Below are positions 24,686 through 25,906 of a DNA stretch of 25,906 nt, piece after piece. Under the pieces are notes generated by a model that saw only the letters and a list, made by a program, of their open reading frames with translations, was not told the origin of the DNA and made no database searches. Numbering within the stretch: the stretch's first letter is position 1; each line of letters opens with the position of its first letter. This DNA comes from Deltaproteobacteria bacterium. GTDB lineage: Bacteria; Desulfobacterota; Desulfobaccia; Desulfobaccales; 0-14-0-80-60-11. The stretch covers positions 3,552-29,457 of the forward strand of contig JAMCQY010000076.1 in assembly GCA_023381945.1 (NCBI GenBank). Reading direction: 5' to 3'. Made by a program: the position numbers and the translations under genes.

Positions 24686-25258
24686 ATGCTCAGAGTGAAA
24701 TCACTTCTCCTGCTCCTGGTCCTGTTGGCGGCAGCGGCCTGCTCGGAACAAAAAGCTCCCCAACCCCTGGCGAAGCCTGCCGCGCCGGCCGACACTGAAG
24801 AAAACCGTCAGGCCGCGGCCAAACAGTATCTGGAGGCGGCGCCTCCCCAGGAACTGCTGACGGAGATGAGCGGCAGGGTGGTGAAGATGCTGCCGGAACA
24901 GAGCCAAAAGCCCTTTTTAGAGGTGATGAATAGCAAGTCTTTACGTGAGTCCACCTACAACATTACTTTAAAGGCTTTGGTGAAGCATTTTACCGTCCAC
25001 GAACTCAAGGCCATGACGGCCTTTTACGGCTCGCCCGAAGGAAAGTCCATCCGCCAGAAGTTCGGTGACTATATGGGCGAGGTCATGCCCCAGGTCAATA
25101 AAGAGGTGATCGCCGCTCTGCAGCAGATAAAATCGCCGCCCGAGGCCTCAAAGGAATCTCCGGGGCAGCATACGGAATCCAAGGAGCCTCAAGCTCAGAC
25201 TGAGCCAGCCGCGCCGTCAACGCCTCCGGCGCAGTCCACGCCGCCCAGCGCCAAATAA
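24686..25258 (+). CDS. DUF2059-domain lipoprotein
   Basis: 190 aa from ATG 24686, chosen because GGAGGT lies 8 bases upstream and a lipoprotein signal follows (MLRVKSLLLLLVLLAAAAC, lipobox Cys 19). The longer frame from 24638 has no such support. Residues about 95-145 match the DUF2059 family in style (FTVHELKAMTAFYGSPEGKS, GDYMGEVMPQVNKEV). The tail from about 150 is Pro/Ser/Thr/Glu-rich and disordered. It is probably tethered to a membrane facing the periplasm. Function is unknown. It converges on the coiled-coil gene with a shared hairpin terminator. Confidence 0.85.
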   Translation: MLRVKSLLLLLVLLAAAACSEQKAPQPLAKPAAPADTEENRQAAAKQYLEAAPPQELLTEMSGRVVKMLPEQSQKPFLEVMNSKSLRESTYNITLKALVKHFTVHELKAMTAFYGSPEGKSIRQKFGDYMGEVMPQVNKEVIAALQQIKSPPEASKESPGQHTESKEPQAQTEPAAPSTPPAQSTPPSAK

Positions 25259-25290
25259 GCCGCCCGGCCACGGTCTGCTGAAAAAGCCAA

Positions 25291-25315
25291 GAGGCAGGGA
25301 ACCAAGCCCTGCCTC
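25291..25315. terminator. Hairpin between convergent genes
   Basis: GAGGCAGGG (25291-25299) and CCCTGCCTC (25307-25315) form a 9-bp stem. A loose T tract follows on both strands (ccttattt, and ggcttttt on the minus strand). It separates the convergent lipoprotein and coiled-coil genes. Confidence 0.75.
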
Positions 25316-25343
25316 CCTTATTTGCCAGGTTTCGGCAACTCGT

Positions 25344-25649
25344 TTAACCGCCGACGTAGCCTCCGGCAATATGGCTCTCATCCCACCAGTCAATCTTTTC
25401 CGCCAGCCGCTCTTTCAGGGTTTCGATCTCTTCTTTGGCTTTGCTCCAGTCGGCCGGGCATTCCTTCAGTAATTGATCAATTTTCCGGCTCAGATCGCCC
25501 ACCATAATATCCAGTTCATCGGTCTGCCGCCTGATCTTGGCCTGCTCTTCCCGGGGCATCTTTTCAATGACCCGCAGGATGTCGTACAGCCGGGCCTTCA
25601 TGCCGGTCAGCTCATTATACATGGAGTCGCAATAGTCTCGGATATCCAT
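25344..25649 (-). CDS. Small coiled-coil hypothetical protein
   Basis: 101 aa, ATG 25649 with AAGGGGG 7-8 bases upstream. The sequence is helical and charged throughout: MDIRDYCDSMYNELTGMKAR, then EKMPREEQAKIRRQTDELD, and KAKEEIETLKERLAEKID, which suggests a coiled coil. There is no membrane segment. I recall similar proteins of about 100 aa with the phrase ECPADW in sulfate-reducing bacteria, without known function. It is the convergent partner of the lipoprotein gene. Codon use is host-like. Confidence 0.75.
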   Translation of the reverse strand: MDIRDYCDSMYNELTGMKARLYDILRVIEKMPREEQAKIRRQTDELDIMVGDLSRKIDQLLKECPADWSKAKEEIETLKERLAEKIDWWDESHIAGGYVGG

Positions 25650-25733
25650 GATGCGCCCCCTTTGTTCCCTTGTGATATTAAAAATTTAGTGTATAGAATT
25701 CATATTGTCAAGATAGCTCCGCACCTCTGGGGC

Positions 25734-25906
25734 CAGGGCAATCGCATGTAAAAATTACGTTGTAAGAACTTTGAGCAGGTAAGCATGGTCCCAGGCGGCC
25801 TTGAGGCGTTTGGTTTGAATGCCCCCCTTTAGGGAGTTTTCCCGTTTAAGCATGTTGGTCGCCAGGTGGCGCAAGATGGCCAAATTTTCCGGGCCATGGT
25901 CTTTGC
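25734..25906 (-). mobile_element. Terminal part of an ISAs1-family insertion sequence
   Basis: CAGGGCAATCGCATGT at 25734 begins like an ISAs1-type terminal inverted repeat (these usually start CAGGG) and lies 21 bp before the transposase stop. The element continues beyond the window, so its other end and target duplication are not seen. The exact boundary is inferred. Confidence 0.6.
25755..25906 (-). CDS. ISAs1-family transposase, C-terminal part only
   Basis: The minus-strand frame ends at TAA 25755-25757 and runs off the right edge. Fifty residues are visible: KDHGPENLAILRHLATNMLK, then RENSLKGGIQTKRLKAAWDH and AYLLKVLTT. This matches the well-conserved end of ISAs1 transposases (typically HGAENLALLRRLALNLLKR and SLKGSIKGKRLKA). 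The catalytic DDE residues are outside the window, so whether the copy is intact cannot be judged. Confidence 0.85.
   Translation of the reverse strand, partial: KDHGPENLAILRHLATNMLKRENSLKGGIQTKRLKAAWDHAYLLKVLTT

Overview
The window is a GC-rich (about 60%) bacterial chromosome segment from a Gram-negative organism: it carries a Kdo transferase (waaA), an OprO/OprP-type outer-membrane porin and a lipobox lipoprotein. Gene content and protein style (FeS-type PurF, a DUF2059 lipoprotein, a small coiled-coil protein typical of sulfate reducers) suggest Desulfobacterota, the former Deltaproteobacteria. That placement is inference; no rRNA or tRNA is present to test it.

Layout. 1-181: start of a secreted protein (minus strand). 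330-3252: an MrfA-like helicase fused to an MrfB-like RNase H-fold exonuclease, broken by an exact 22-bp tandem duplication. 3411-3866: AT-rich small membrane protein. 3908-4042: cluster of REP-like palindromes. 4065-5144: secreted M15-like peptidase. 5356-7002: porin, convergent with rlmI-like methyltransferase 7071-8261. 8417-8815 and 8887-9456: divergent small proteins. 9503-11334: NUDIX hydrolase and waaA. 11341-11567: composite repeat region. 11650-12804: carA. 12797-15658: accessory block (AT-rich membrane protein, MNT/HEPN pair, sorbosone-dehydrogenase-like protein, lone HicB-like protein). 15919-19194: carB, ended by a REP-derived terminator. 19273-20667: AT-rich AlbA_2 protein. 20680-22191: RsbW-like/GNAT fusion. 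22396-23895: purF. 23938-24402: phosphoesterase. 24413-24547: second terminal-inverted-repeat element. 24686-25258: lipoprotein. 25344-25649: coiled-coil protein. 25734-25906: end of an ISAs1-type insertion sequence.

How the genes fit together. The core is nucleotide and arginine precursor supply (carA, carB, purF) plus cell-envelope genes. About 3.1 kb of accessory DNA lies between carA and carB. Three AT-rich genes (near 3.4, 12.8 and 19.3 kb; roughly 25-40% GC in lines I counted) differ sharply from their neighbours and look transferred.

The most unusual signals are: short palindromic repeats that recur across the window, one of them in frame inside carA and one forming the carB terminator; two elements sharing inverted ends but holding different palindromes; the frameshifting duplication in the helicase-nuclease gene; and an arginine-rich micro-ORF just ahead of carB. 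I did not find one convincing new multi-gene defence system. The AlbA_2 protein and the carA-carB accessory block are the best places to look.
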